Shown here: positions 18,176 to 27,210 of the stretch, piece after piece
Layout of the letters: each line of letters begins with the position of its first letter
How positions within the stretch are numbered: position 1 is the stretch's first letter
Assembly: GCA_024695415.1 (NCBI GenBank)
Contig: JAILIE010000065.1
Location: 88,923 to 152,922 of the forward strand
Direction of reading: 5' to 3'
Source of the DNA: Clostridiales bacterium
GTDB taxonomy: Bacteria > Bacillota > Clostridia > Christensenellales > Aristaeellaceae
Length of the DNA stretch: 64,000 nucleotides
The notes under the pieces: generated by a model
The model's input: only the letters and a program-made list of their open reading frames with translations
Told to the model about the DNA's origin: nothing
Database searches by the model: none
Translations under genes and position numbers: made by a program

Positions 18176-19877
18176 ACTGCCTGTCCACCGGGAAAGCGGA
18201 AATACGGCAGGGCGTCATGGCGTAGGGATAGAGGGGAATATCATGGATTTCGCCGGTTCCGGCGGGAAGCACCGGAATATCGTCCGGGATTCCGTCGCTG
18301 TTCGGCCAGCGTGTCAGGCGGCGGAAGGGACAGAAAACCTTTCCGTCCTGAAAGCGCGGAGCGCCTGCGAGCGCGTAGCGGTAGTCGGTATCCCGGACAT
18401 CCAGGACCATCAGGCGGTTCCGGACGAACACGGCTTTCCCCCGATGATGGATGTCGCGGACGATGACGCGGTCTCCCTGGCGGAAAAGGATGGTATCCAT
18501 GTTCTTCCATTCCCGGCTGATCCGGATCCGTCCCCCGCTGCCGGGCACAAGGCGGTCCGACAGGGAAACCTGCTCGCTGTTTCCGGCACCCTTGAGAAGG
18601 ATGTCGGCGGTCTCATCCGCGGAACAGAACAGGTTCAGTTCCACGGAAACGCCGGACTTTGTCCGGAAAACCGCGGAATGGTCGTCCGCCTGGATGACCA
18701 GGGTGCTTCCCGAAACGGAAACGGAGTAACGGCCCGGCAGCAGGTAATTGAGGAACAGCGCGCTGTCGGATACCGTCACCGCGTTCCTGTACGCGGCCGA
18801 AGCGGCGCGGGCCAGTCGGGACAGAAGCACCACATTCCGCATCTGGCCCGCTTCCGGGTCAAAGCCGCGGGCGGAAGAAGCAGCGGAAATGATATTGACA
18901 AAACGGAAGCCGCTGCCTTCGGGATTGCGGAGACAGTCGGAAAGGGCGTTGAAAACCAGGACCGTCAGTTCGTTCATGGCCCACGGCTCCGCGGAAATCA
19001 TGGCCTGCGCGGCCATCGCCTCCACCCAGGCCGCGGCAGCGCCGGTATGAATCCCCTGGCTGGTCCTGTCACCGCCGAGGAAGACGTTCGCGGTCGTACC
19101 GCCGCAGACGGCGCTGTGGGCATGGGACAGAAAATCCCATGCCTTCCTTCCGGCCGTCAGCTCCTGGCCGTTTCCGCTGAACAAGGCGGAATACGCGGTG
19201 TAACGGACGCTGTCCGCCAGGATCTCCGCATGATTGGAAAGATACTGCACGGACGGGAAATCGATATCACGGTAATCCCCCGCGGCAAAGAGGGCGGCGG
19301 TTTCCTCCTTCATCTCCGGCAGGTCCAGGGGCTGGCGCTGACGGAACTGCTGCAGGATGGTCGTCCAGTCGAGGGCGGCGGAACGAAGGCGGACACACAG
19401 GCGAAGGACGCCCTTCAGGCCGGTGATCAGGTAAAAGCGGATCAGGAATTCCATCAGATCGGCCGGCTGGATCCGGATCATCCGATGGCCGGAAACGGCG
19501 TCCCATTCTGCTTCCGTGAAGCGGCACCAGCGCGCCAGGCGTTTCAGGACGTTCCGGTCGGTATTGTATTCGTATACCGACAGCGCGGCCCGCGCGGCGG
19601 AGAGCTGTTCCCCAAAGAAGCCGGGAAGGGATCCATCCTCCGTTTCTGCCAGGGCGTCCATGATCCGGCGGAAAACCGGTTCTTCCGCCGGACGGTCCTT
19701 CAAAAGGCACGCAAGTGAAAACAGCCCTTCCCAGGATACCGGATGATCGATGGATCCCTCCAGGTGCCGGTAGAGAAGGTGGAGTTCATTCATATCGCTC
19801 CGGACCGTTCCGTTGGTGAGCGCGGAATGAAGCGGACGGACGAGCGGCGCACGGCTCAGGAATGCTTTCTGGGGCAT
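18168..19877 (-). CDS. GH127-like protein (beta-L-arabinofuranosidase fold), probably catalytically altered
   Basis: The 569-residue protein has no signal peptide. The middle segment (residues 270-310, TSQGIHTGAAAAWVEAMAA and MNELTVLVFNAL) resembles the alpha/alpha barrel of GH127/DUF1680. The C-terminal part (RISREWKNMDTI and surrounding strands) resembles its beta domain. The catalytic and zinc cysteines expected in the family's EMCA-type segment are not seen; the aligned place reads HTGAAA. This assignment is from memory of the family pattern and is tentative. ATG 19877 follows GGGAGG, and the gene leads the operon with dusB and three secreted proteins. Confidence 0.55.
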   Translation of the reverse strand: MPQKAFLSRAPLVRPLHSALTNGTVRSDMNELHLLYRHLEGSIDHPVSWEGLFSLACLLKDRPAEEPVFRRIMDALAETEDGSLPGFFGEQLSAARAALSVYEYNTDRNVLKRLARWCRFTEAEWDAVSGHRMIRIQPADLMEFLIRFYLITGLKGVLRLCVRLRSAALDWTTILQQFRQRQPLDLPEMKEETAALFAAGDYRDIDFPSVQYLSNHAEILADSVRYTAYSALFSGNGQELTAGRKAWDFLSHAHSAVCGGTTANVFLGGDRTSQGIHTGAAAAWVEAMAAQAMISAEPWAMNELTVLVFNALSDCLRNPEGSGFRFVNIISAASSARGFDPEAGQMRNVVLLSRLARAASAAYRNAVTVSDSALFLNYLLPGRYSVSVSGSTLVIQADDHSAVFRTKSGVSVELNLFCSADETADILLKGAGNSEQVSLSDRLVPGSGGRIRISREWKNMDTILFRQGDRVIVRDIHHRGKAVFVRNRLMVLDVRDTDYRYALAGAPRFQDGKVFCPFRRLTRWPNSDGIPDDIPVLPAGTGEIHDIPLYPYAMTPCRISAFPVDRQYD

Positions 19878-19908
19878 GGAAAAACCTCCCGGTTCAGATA
19901 ATATGTAA

Positions 19909-19937
19909 ATTATACAGGAAATGGATAATGAACACAA
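19909..19937 (-). promoter_or_regulatory. Promoter of the GH127-like/dusB/secreted-trio operon
   Basis: On the minus strand, TTGTGT (19937-19932) and a perfect TATAAT (19914-19909) are 17 bp apart. The first ATG is about 32 bp downstream. No other promoter is evident before 13214. Confidence 0.78.
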
Positions 19938-19951
19938 GCAAAGCGTCGGAT

Positions 19952-20806
19952 TCAGGGGACGGACAGCATTTTGACCGCCAGGTCCGCCGCTTTCTTCAGT
20001 TCCCCTGAAGCGGAGGCTGAAATCTGAAGGAGTTCCGGCAGCAAATCCTTCCGGTTCATGGAGGCGGAAAGGACGCAGCACTGAATCAGGATTCTCTGCC
20101 GCCGGGCGTAATTGGCGCCGATCAGCTTTTTCAGCTCATCCGTCCGGCCGTCCCGCATGATGCCGGGCAGGTCCATCGAAAGCGGCTCCCCGGAAGCCGG
20201 CGTGTTCTTCGGGCAGCAGGCTTCGCAGTCGTCGCATCCGATCAGGCGGTTTCCCATGCGGCGGACGATGTCCTCCGGCGGGCACTGTCCGTTCAGCATC
20301 CAGTAACGAAGGCATTTTTCCTTCACAAAGCCGGAATCGGTAATGGCACCGCCCGGACAGGCCCGGGCGCAGGCGCGGCAGTTTCCACAGGAAACGGGAT
20401 GCGGCTCTTCGGTCAGCTCGTCCGTCACCGGGAACAGTTCGTCCGAAGTCAGGACCTGGATATGGAACCGGCTTCCGAACGGGGAAAGATAGGACAGGGT
20501 ATTCCGGCCCCTCTCCAGGAACGGAAGGTGGTCCAGGACCGATTTGATATGAATCTGGTTGGAGAGAATCATGTCCGTTCCGAGGGAACGGCACTCCTCA
20601 GCGAACTTCCGCGCGGCGTAGTAGGCCTGCTGGGAAACCGGATAATACGGATGGATTACCGCGCCGTCGGCATCGCCGGAAGCGGCCCGGTAGCTCATAA
20701 AAGCGAGAATCAGCCGGTTCCGGCCTGTTCCGGCTTTCCGGCCGTCCAGGACGGATACGCGGTCGAAGCCAAGCTGGTACAAACGATTCAGAATATCGGT
20801 CATCAT
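19952..20806 (-). CDS. QueG-like 4Fe-4S double-cluster protein
   Basis: The 284-residue protein resembles epoxyqueuosine reductase, which completes queuosine in tRNA. Two ferredoxin-type motifs are visible: CGNCRACARACP (near residue 145) and CDDCEACCPKN (near 200), plus an intervening CLRYW...C. Helical repeats follow, as in QueG. It is shorter than typical QueG at the N-terminus. Starting at 20917 would overlap upp, so ATG 20806 (or 20803) is preferred. No clear ribosome site exists, because the upp terminator occupies the upstream region. A different reductase role is possible. Confidence 0.65.
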   Translation of the reverse strand: MMTDILNRLYQLGFDRVSVLDGRKAGTGRNRLILAFMSYRAASGDADGAVIHPYYPVSQQAYYAARKFAEECRSLGTDMILSNQIHIKSVLDHLPFLERGRNTLSYLSPFGSRFHIQVLTSDELFPVTDELTEEPHPVSCGNCRACARACPGGAITDSGFVKEKCLRYWMLNGQCPPEDIVRRMGNRLIGCDDCEACCPKNTPASGEPLSMDLPGIMRDGRTDELKKLIGANYARRQRILIQCCVLSASMNRKDLLPELLQISASASGELKKAADLAVKMLSVP

Positions 20807-20812
20807 CGGATT

Positions 20813-20841
20813 AAAAAGCAGTTCCGGACTTCCGGAACTGC
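20813..20841 (-). terminator. Terminator of upp
   Basis: On the minus strand, perfect 10-bp arms (20841-20832 and 20827-20818, GCAGTTCCGG) enclose a 4-nt loop and are followed by TTTTT (20817-20813). It sits 11 bp after upp and 7 bp before the next start codon. Confidence 0.9.
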
Positions 20842-20852
20842 CGTCATTTTCG

Positions 20853-21482
20853 TTATTTGGTTCCGAACAGGCGGTCGCCGGCGTCGCCGAGGCCGGGAAC
20901 GATATATCCGTGTTCATTCAGGTGGTCATCCAGTGCCGCGACATAAATGTCCACGTCGGGATGGTCCTTCTGGATCCGGGCAATTCCCTCGGGCGCGGCG
21001 ATCAGGTTGACCAGGCGCATATGGTGGCAGCCGCGCTGCTTGATGAAGTTGATGGCGGCGCTCGCACTGCCGCCGGTCGCCAGCATGGGATCCAGGATCA
21101 GCAGCTCGCGGTTGACGCTGTCTTCCGGAAGCTTGCAGTAGTACTCCACGGGTTCCAGGGTCTGCGGGTCACGGTACAGGCCAATATGGCCGACGCGGGC
21201 CGCGGGTACCAGGTTGATCACGCCGTCCACCATGCCCAGTCCGGCGCGGAGAATCGGAACAATTCCGAGCTTTTTGCCGGAGAGAACGCGGCACTTGCAG
21301 GTCGTGATCGGGGTTTCCACTTCGATTTCCTTGGTTTCCAGGTCACGGGTCACCTCGAAGACCATGAGCATCGCGATCTCAGAAAGAAGTTCACGGAATT
21401 CCTTGGTGCCAGTCTTTTTGTCACGCATGATGCTCAGCTTGTGCTGAATCAGCGGATGGTCAAAAACAACGACTTTACTCAT
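20853..21482 (-). CDS. upp: Uracil phosphoribosyltransferase
   Basis: The enzyme salvages uracil with PRPP to give UMP. The 209 residues match the family. It shows [18 protein letters not shown] at the start, [15 protein letters not shown], the PRPP-binding loop [13 protein letters not shown], and the uracil-binding C-terminal [19 protein letters not shown] 21482 is preceded by GGAGGTTCGGAGT; the longer frame from 21500 adds six residues with no support. Confidence 0.97.
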   Translation of the reverse strand: MSKVVVFDHPLIQHKLSIMRDKKTGTKEFRELLSEIAMLMVFEVTRDLETKEIEVETPITTCKCRVLSGKKLGIVPILRAGLGMVDGVINLVPAARVGHIGLYRDPQTLEPVEYYCKLPEDSVNRELLILDPMLATGGSASAAINFIKQRGCHHMRLVNLIAAPEGIARIQKDHPDVDIYVAALDDHLNEHGYIVPGLGDAGDRLFGTK

Positions 21483-21584
21483 ACTCCGAACCTCCGACAC
21501 TTATGATGTGGATGATTTCCACTTTCTTTCGTATTTTATCAGAAACGGCGTTCCTGCGCAATAAAAAGATGGCGTCCCTCCGGC

Positions 21585-21613
21585 TTCCATTCGGAGGGGA
21601 TTTACGGTATAAT
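21585..21613 (+). promoter_or_regulatory. Probable promoter of lgt
   Basis: A perfect TATAAT (21608-21613) lies 17 bp after a weak -35 box TTCCAT (21585-21590). The lgt start is about 58 bp downstream. Confidence 0.5.
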
Positions 21614-21671
21614 GATCCTGATTTTACGCGTTCCGAACGAACGGAAACGGTGCGGAAAGGAGATGCTGCCC

Positions 21672-22673
21672 ATGGGTGCGGTTCCGGCCTCAAGATATAT
21701 TTTCGGCTCCATTCCGTGGTACAGTTTCCTGATCGTCTCCGGCGCGGTGATCGCCGTAATCCTCGCCTCCCGCGAGGAGCGGCGCGCCGGTTTCCGGAAG
21801 GATACCGTCATCGACCTGGCGCTGTGGATCCTTCCCGGGGGAATCATCGGCGCCAGGCTCTATTATGTCGCGTTTTCCTGGGACCAGTTCCGGGACGATC
21901 CCGTATCCATCCTGAAAGTATGGGAGGGCGGTATCGCAATTTACGGCGCGGTGATCGCCGGTTTCCTGATTATCCTTCTGTTCAGCCGCCGGCGGAAAAT
22001 TCCGGCGCTGAAGCTGTGTGACATCATCGCGCCTGGCCTGATCCTGGCCCAGGCGATCGGAAGGTGGGGCAATTATTTCAACTCTGAGGCCTACGGCCTG
22101 GAAATCACAAATCCCTCGCTTCAGTTCTTCCCTTTCGGCGTCCTGATCCCGGAGGCGGAAGGCACGGCCTGGCATATGGCGACGTTTTTCTATGAATCCG
22201 CCTGGAACCTGTGTGTATTTGTCTTCCTGATGATTGCGCGAAGGCGCTGGTTCCGGAAACCGGGGGACGTCTTCCTGTTCTATGTGTTCCTTTATTCCTG
22301 CGGCCGGCTGGTGATCGAGGACTACCGGATGGATTCGCTGTACGCGACTTCTTCAGTCAGAATCAGCCAGCTGCTCAGCGTCGTTTTCTGCGCGGTGATC
22401 CTCATCCTGTACATGCGCCGCAGGATCACGGAAGGCAGGGGGTCCCGGATCGGGTGCGTCCCCGCGGCGGCCTCGCTCCTGTATACGCTTCCCGTCATCG
22501 CCTTCACGCTGAACCTGTTCATCCCTCCCGCCGGTATGACCGTCGGCGCGCGGACGCTTTTCCTGCTGGGTTATTCCCTGCTGTCGATCGTTTCGCTGAT
22601 GGTCCTGTACGGCCGGAGCGGAAAAGATGAGGTGTATTATGCCATCCGGACAGATGAAAAACCTGCTGTATAA
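21672..22673 (+). CDS. lgt: Prolipoprotein diacylglyceryl transferase
   Basis: Lgt adds diacylglycerol to the lipobox cysteine of prolipoproteins at the membrane, and would process the GH5 lipoprotein here. The 333 residues contain seven or more hydrophobic helices. Signature segments are WEGGIAIYGAVIAGF, GRWGNYFNSEAYG and the later FYVFLYSCGRLVIEDYRMDSL. ATG 21672 has GGAG 9 bp upstream; ATG 21663 lies too close to that site. The C-terminus carries extra helices compared with short Lgt proteins. Confidence 0.93.
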   Translation: MGAVPASRYIFGSIPWYSFLIVSGAVIAVILASREERRAGFRKDTVIDLALWILPGGIIGARLYYVAFSWDQFRDDPVSILKVWEGGIAIYGAVIAGFLIILLFSRRRKIPALKLCDIIAPGLILAQAIGRWGNYFNSEAYGLEITNPSLQFFPFGVLIPEAEGTAWHMATFFYESAWNLCVFVFLMIARRRWFRKPGDVFLFYVFLYSCGRLVIEDYRMDSLYATSSVRISQLLSVVFCAVILILYMRRRITEGRGSRIGCVPAAASLLYTLPVIAFTLNLFIPPAGMTVGARTLFLLGYSLLSIVSLMVLYGRSGKDEVYYAIRTDEKPAV

Positions 22674-23829
22674 ACTGGCGCTGCCGATATTCGCCCCGTC
22701 CCCGGAAAAGGATCCGGTCATTTCCGTTACCGGCCATCCCCTCGACGACCGGAAGTCCCTTGCCCGGATTCTGCGGAAGCACCATGTGCTCGGGGCTTCC
22801 GTCCTGCTGGCGTCCCATGAGGATGAAACGCTGGTGCTGACGCGTTCTCTGAAAACCGGCCAGGTGCCGGATGAAAACACCATGTACCGGGTCGCGTCCA
22901 TCACCAAAACGGCAACGGCGATGGTCACGCTCCGCCTGTGCGCAGAAGGCCTGATCAGCCTCGACTCGCCGGTATCCCTGTACCTGCCGGACTGCTGCAG
23001 CGATATCGACCTGAAGGACGTTACGCTGCGGCATCTGCTTTCCCATACTTCGGGCCTGTCGGATCCCGCCGACCTGGTCCGGCTTCTGGAAGAGGGCGCA
23101 CCTTTCCGACAGGCGGTGGCCGGACGACGGGTGGCGGAACCCGGCAAAAGCTTCCGGTATTCCAATCTCGGTTTCGGCCTGGTCGGCTGCGTCCTGGAAT
23201 CGGTGACCGGTAAGGCGGTCAGCGAAGTGTTTTACGAATATCTTTTCCGCCCGCTGGGAATGAACGCAACCCTGGAGGGGTGCTCCCTCCGGAAGGAGAC
23301 GATCATGCCCGTGGTCCGCGTGTTTCCCTACCATGCCGACCGCATGCTCCGCCTGACGGAGCTGGGAAAGAAGCCGGTCGGATCCCCGGATCCGCTGCGC
23401 CATTACGGGTATACCGCCGGAAGCATGTATACGGATATCCGTTCCCTCCGGAAAATGATCGGGTGCGTGATGGACGGAGGCCGGGGGCTTCCCGGAAGCG
23501 AAACGATCCGCCAGATGACCTGTCAGCACGCGTCCTACGGCGCTGTGTCCCCCGCCCTTTCCTACGGGCTGGGGCTGCTGATCATTCAGGATCCGTCGAT
23601 TTCAGCGGAGCGTGTGCTCGGCCACCAGGGTTTTGCCTACGGATGCGCGGACGGCGCTTTCTGGGATGAGGAGTCCGGATGGATCATGATCATACTGAAC
23701 GGCGGATGCAGCGAAGCGAGGGACGGCAGGCTCGGGCTGTGCAACCGGGATATGCTCCGCTACGCCTTTGGAAAGGAGATTCCGGGTTGGGTTATATCGA
23801 AGCAATCCGAAGCGTACGAAATCGGGTAA
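22639..23829 (+). CDS. Serine hydrolase, beta-lactamase class C/penicillin-binding-like family
   Basis: The 396 residues carry the three motifs of the family: Ser87-x-x-Lys90 in ASITKTATAM, Tyr-Ser-Asn in FRYSNLGFGL, and a His-containing third motif in GHQGFAYGCADG. HLLSHTSGLSD is another family landmark. No signal peptide is seen, so it is likely cytoplasmic. Members include esterases, D-amino-acid peptidases and true beta-lactamases, so the substrate is unknown. ATG 22639 follows GAGGTG and overlaps the lgt end by 35 bp. Confidence 0.85.
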   Translation: MPSGQMKNLLYKLALPIFAPSPEKDPVISVTGHPLDDRKSLARILRKHHVLGASVLLASHEDETLVLTRSLKTGQVPDENTMYRVASITKTATAMVTLRLCAEGLISLDSPVSLYLPDCCSDIDLKDVTLRHLLSHTSGLSDPADLVRLLEEGAPFRQAVAGRRVAEPGKSFRYSNLGFGLVGCVLESVTGKAVSEVFYEYLFRPLGMNATLEGCSLRKETIMPVVRVFPYHADRMLRLTELGKKPVGSPDPLRHYGYTAGSMYTDIRSLRKMIGCVMDGGRGLPGSETIRQMTCQHASYGAVSPALSYGLGLLIIQDPSISAERVLGHQGFAYGCADGAFWDEESGWIMIILNGGCSEARDGRLGLCNRDMLRYAFGKEIPGWVISKQSEAYEIG

Positions 23830-24410
23830 CGGTACGCCTCGACAGCGGCAGGACCTTCACCCTGCGGCGCCGTGACCTGGAGGAGCTGGGCCTTACGGAG
23901 GGCGCGGAATCCGAAGAGGCGGAACTGGAAAAGGAAATCCTGCGGCAGCAGTACCGTGACGCGCTGTCCGCGGCGGTTTCCCTCCTGGCCGCGCGGCCGT
24001 ACAGCGAGCAGGAAATCAGGCGGAAACTCATGGACCGGGGCTTCTGCGCGGAAACCGCGGACCTGGCCGTTTACCGGCTTCGGAAAGAAAAACTGCTGGA
24101 CGACAACGATTTCAGCCGGCAGTGGGTCCGGTACCGGACCGGATGCCGGTGGGGACCGGGACGGATCCTGCGGGAGCTGATCGCCAAGGGCGTCGACGAG
24201 GAAACCGCGCGCGGGGCAATCTCCGAATCCGATCCGGAGGAAGCCGGAAACGCCGCCCTTCATCTGGTCCGGAAGGCGCTGAGGAACCGGAAAGCGGACG
24301 AGCCGCCCACCAAAGCCCGGCAGCGGATTATCCAGGGCCTGGTCCGGCGGGGATACGACTGGGACACCGCCCGGGAAGCGTACGAGCGGGCCCTGGAAGA
24401 AAGCGAATAA
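23787..24410 (+). CDS. recX: Regulatory protein RecX
   Basis: RecX modulates RecA filaments during recombination and the SOS response. The 207 residues include three-helix repeat segments: LLAARPYSEQEIRRKLMDRGF, RLRKEKLLDDNDFSRQWV and IIQGLVRRGYDWDTAREAYERAL. The start is TTG at 23787, with GGAAAGGAG 7 bp upstream, giving the sequence LGYIEAI. The upstream in-frame ATG would bury the start deep in the preceding gene. It overlaps the serine hydrolase by 43 bp. recA is not in the window. Confidence 0.88.
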   Translation: MGYIEAIRSVRNRVTVRLDSGRTFTLRRRDLEELGLTEGAESEEAELEKEILRQQYRDALSAAVSLLAARPYSEQEIRRKLMDRGFCAETADLAVYRLRKEKLLDDNDFSRQWVRYRTGCRWGPGRILRELIAKGVDEETARGAISESDPEEAGNAALHLVRKALRNRKADEPPTKARQRIIQGLVRRGYDWDTAREAYERALEESE

Positions 24411-24443
24411 AGAAATGCCGTTCCCGAAGGAGCGGCATTTCTT
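24410..24443. terminator. Bidirectional terminator between recX and ppdK
   Basis: Arms of 15 bp (24410-24424 and 24429-24443, AAGAAATGCCGTTCC with one wobble pair) lie between two convergent genes. The recX stop codon overlaps the first base, and ppdK ends at 24459. T-rich ends occur on both strands, though the runs are short. Confidence 0.75.
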
Positions 24444-24458
24444 GTGGATTGGATTCTC

Positions 24459-27098
24459 TTACTTCTTTTCGGCAATCGCGGCCTGAGCGGCAGCCAGGCG
24501 TGCGATCGGTACGCGGAAGGGAGAGCAGCTGACGTAGTCCAGGCCGATCTTGTGGCAGAACTCGACGGAGCTCGGATCGCCGCCGTGCTCGCCGCAGATG
24601 CCGACATGGAGCTTCGGATTGACAGGACGGCCCAGCCTGATCGCCATTTCCATCAGTTTGCCGACGCCGGTCTGGTCCAGCTTGGCGAAGGGATCGTTTT
24701 CCAGGATCTTGGCGTCATAATACGCGCTGAGGAACTTGCCCGCGTCGTCACGGCTGAAGCCGAAGGTCATCTGGGTCAGGTCGTTGGTGCCGAAGCAGAA
24801 GAAGTCCGCCTCTGTGGCGATCTCGTCCGCGGTCAGCGCCGCGCGCGGGATCTCGATCATGGTACCGACTTCATATTCGATCTTCAGGTCGCTGGCGGCA
24901 ATCTCGGCGTCGGCGGTTTCCACGACGACCTTCTTGACGTACTTCAGTTCCTTGAGCTCACAGACCAGCGGAATCATGATTTCCGGCTTCACATTCCAGT
25001 CGGGATGGGCCTTCTGGGTGTTAATGGCCGCGCGGATGACCGCCTTGGTCTGCATCTTTGCGATTTCAGGATAGGTCACAGCCAGACGGCAGCCGCGGTG
25101 GCCCATCATGGGATTGAATTCATGCAGGGAGGAGATGATGTTGCGGATGGTTTCCACGCTCTTGCCCTGGGCCTTCGCCAGCAGTTCGATCTCCTCGTCG
25201 TTGGTGGGTACGAACTCATGCAGCGGCGGATCCAGGAAGCGGATGCACACGGGGCAGCCTTCCAGGGCTTCGTAGAGCTTCTCAAAGTCGCCCTGCTGAT
25301 ACGGCAGGATCTTATCAAGCGCGGCTTCCCGCTCTTCCACGGTGTCGGAGCAAATCATCTCCCGGAAGGCGGCGATGCGTTCCGGCTCGAAGAACATATG
25401 CTCGGTCCGGCAAAGACCGATGCCTTCGGCACCCAGCTCCCGCGCTTTCTTCGCGTCAGCGGGGGTGTCGGCATTGGTGCGGACGCGCAGGCGGCGGTAC
25501 TTGTCCGCCCAGGCCATGATCCGGCCGAACTCACCGGCGATGGTGGCGTCCACGGTCGGGATCAGTCCGTCATAGATGTTGCCGGTGGTGCCGTCGATGG
25601 AGAGGAAGTCCCCTTCACCGAAGGTCTTGCCGGCCAGCGTGAACTTCTTGTTCTCCTCGTCCATGGCGATCTCGCCGCAGCCGGAAACACAGCATTTGCC
25701 CATGCCGCGTGCCACAACGGCCGCGTGGCTGGTCATGCCGCCGCGCACGGTCAGGATACCCTGGGCGCTCTTCATGCCGGTAATATCCTCGGGAGAGGTT
25801 TCCAGGCGGACCAGGACGACCTTTTCGCCGCGGTTCGCCCACTCTTCGGCGTCTTCCGCGGTGAAGACGATCTTACCGCAGGCGGCGCCGGGGGAAGCGC
25901 CCAGGCCCTTGCCGATGGGCGCGGCCTTCTTCAGGGCCGCGGCGTCAAACTGCGGATGCAGGAGGGTGTCGAGGTTGCGCGGATCGATCATGGCAACCGC
26001 TTCCTCTTCGGAACGCATTCCCTCGTCCACCAGGTCGCAGGCAATCTTCAGGGCCGCCTGCGCGGTGCGCTTGCCGTTGCGGCACTGCAGCATGTAGAGC
26101 TTGCCGTTCTCGACGGTGAACTCCATATCCTGCATATCGCGGTAATGGTTCTCCAGGATGTCACATACGCGGACGAAATCGGCGTACGCTTCGGGGAACT
26201 GTTCCGCCATCTGGCTGATCGGCATGGGGGTGCGCACGCCGGCCACGACGTCTTCGCCCTGGGCATTGACGAGGAACTCGCCCATGAGTTTGTTTTCACC
26301 GGTGGCGGGGTCGCGCGTGAAGGCGACGCCGGTACCGGAATTGTTATTCAGGTTGCCGAAGACCATGGGCATGACGTTGACCGCGGTGCCCCAGCTGTAC
26401 GGAATGTCATTGTCGCGGCGGTAAACATTGGCGCGGGGATTGTCCCAGGAACGGAAAACAGCCTTGATGGCGCCCATGAGCTGTTCCTTGGGATCAGAGG
26501 GGAAATCGGAGCCGATCTTGGACTTGTATTCCGCCTTGAACTGGGAGGCCAGTTCCTTCAGGTCGTCCGCCGTGAGTTCCACGTCGTAGGTGACGCCTTT
26601 CCTGGCTTTCATTTCGTCGATCAGCTGCTCGAAATACTTCTTGCCGACTTCCATAACGACGTCGGAATACATCTGGATGAAACGGCGGTAGCTGTCATAA
26701 ACGAAGCGGGCGAACTTGGGATCGTCGTTTCCGGCGATCATCGCGGCGACCACGTCGTCATTCAGGCCGAGGTTCAGGATGGTGTCCATCATACCGGGCA
26801 TGGAAGCACGGGCACCGGAACGGACGGAAACTAGAAGAGGATTTTTCAGGTCGCCGAATTTCTTCCCGTTGATCTCTTCCATTTTGGAAATGTATTCCAT
26901 GATCTGGGCCTGGATTTCATCATTGATCTGACGGCCGTCCTCATAATACTGAGTGCAGGCTTCGGTTGAAATGGTAAACCCCTGAGGCACGGGAAGACCG
27001 ATATGGGTCATCTCCGCAAGGTTGGCGCCCTTGCCGCCCAGCAGCTCGCGCATGGTGGCATTCCCTTCACTGAAGAGGTACAGGTATTTTTTGGACAT
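24459..27098 (-). CDS. ppdK: Pyruvate, phosphate dikinase
   Basis: PPDK interconverts pyruvate, ATP and phosphate with PEP, AMP and pyrophosphate, and serves anaerobic glycolysis or gluconeogenesis. The 879 residues equal the usual length. The ATP-grasp domain starts with LLGGKGANLAEM. The phosphohistidine is His458 in GGMTSHAAVVARGMGK, and the PEP-binding C-terminal domain includes CRTEHMFF and the catalytic Cys in GICGEHGGDP. ATG 27098 follows GAGGAGG; the longer frame adds ten residues. It is separate from recN and has its own promoter. Confidence 0.97.
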   Translation of the reverse strand: MSKKYLYLFSEGNATMRELLGGKGANLAEMTHIGLPVPQGFTISTEACTQYYEDGRQINDEIQAQIMEYISKMEEINGKKFGDLKNPLLVSVRSGARASMPGMMDTILNLGLNDDVVAAMIAGNDDPKFARFVYDSYRRFIQMYSDVVMEVGKKYFEQLIDEMKARKGVTYDVELTADDLKELASQFKAEYKSKIGSDFPSDPKEQLMGAIKAVFRSWDNPRANVYRRDNDIPYSWGTAVNVMPMVFGNLNNNSGTGVAFTRDPATGENKLMGEFLVNAQGEDVVAGVRTPMPISQMAEQFPEAYADFVRVCDILENHYRDMQDMEFTVENGKLYMLQCRNGKRTAQAALKIACDLVDEGMRSEEEAVAMIDPRNLDTLLHPQFDAAALKKAAPIGKGLGASPGAACGKIVFTAEDAEEWANRGEKVVLVRLETSPEDITGMKSAQGILTVRGGMTSHAAVVARGMGKCCVSGCGEIAMDEENKKFTLAGKTFGEGDFLSIDGTTGNIYDGLIPTVDATIAGEFGRIMAWADKYRRLRVRTNADTPADAKKARELGAEGIGLCRTEHMFFEPERIAAFREMICSDTVEEREAALDKILPYQQGDFEKLYEALEGCPVCIRFLDPPLHEFVPTNDEEIELLAKAQGKSVETIRNIISSLHEFNPMMGHRGCRLAVTYPEIAKMQTKAVIRAAINTQKAHPDWNVKPEIMIPLVCELKELKYVKKVVVETADAEIAASDLKIEYEVGTMIEIPRAALTADEIATEADFFCFGTNDLTQMTFGFSRDDAGKFLSAYYDAKILENDPFAKLDQTGVGKLMEMAIRLGRPVNPKLHVGICGEHGGDPSSVEFCHKIGLDYVSCSPFRVPIARLAAAQAAIAEKK

Positions 27099-27176
27099 GG
27101 AAATAACTCCTCCTCGCTTTTCTTGCATACGGACGGATTTTTACAATGAATTCCGTCATGCGTTTCCGTACAAATT

Positions 27177-27205
27177 ATTATATCTTTTACCGCAGGACAT
27201 TGCAA
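27177..27205 (-). promoter_or_regulatory. Promoter of ppdK
   Basis: On the minus strand, TTGCAA (27205-27200) and a perfect TATAAT (27182-27177) are 17 bp apart. Two bases after the -10 box is TTTGTACG (27174-27167), the same word at the same distance as in the transketolase promoter; it may be a shared operator. Confidence 0.85.
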
Positions 27206-27210
27206 GCCTT

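Noticed and set aside
24444..26834. Plus-strand open frame of 796 codons opposite ppdK
   Set aside because: PPDK is an unambiguous full-length gene on the minus strand, and the opposite frame has no domain or start signal.
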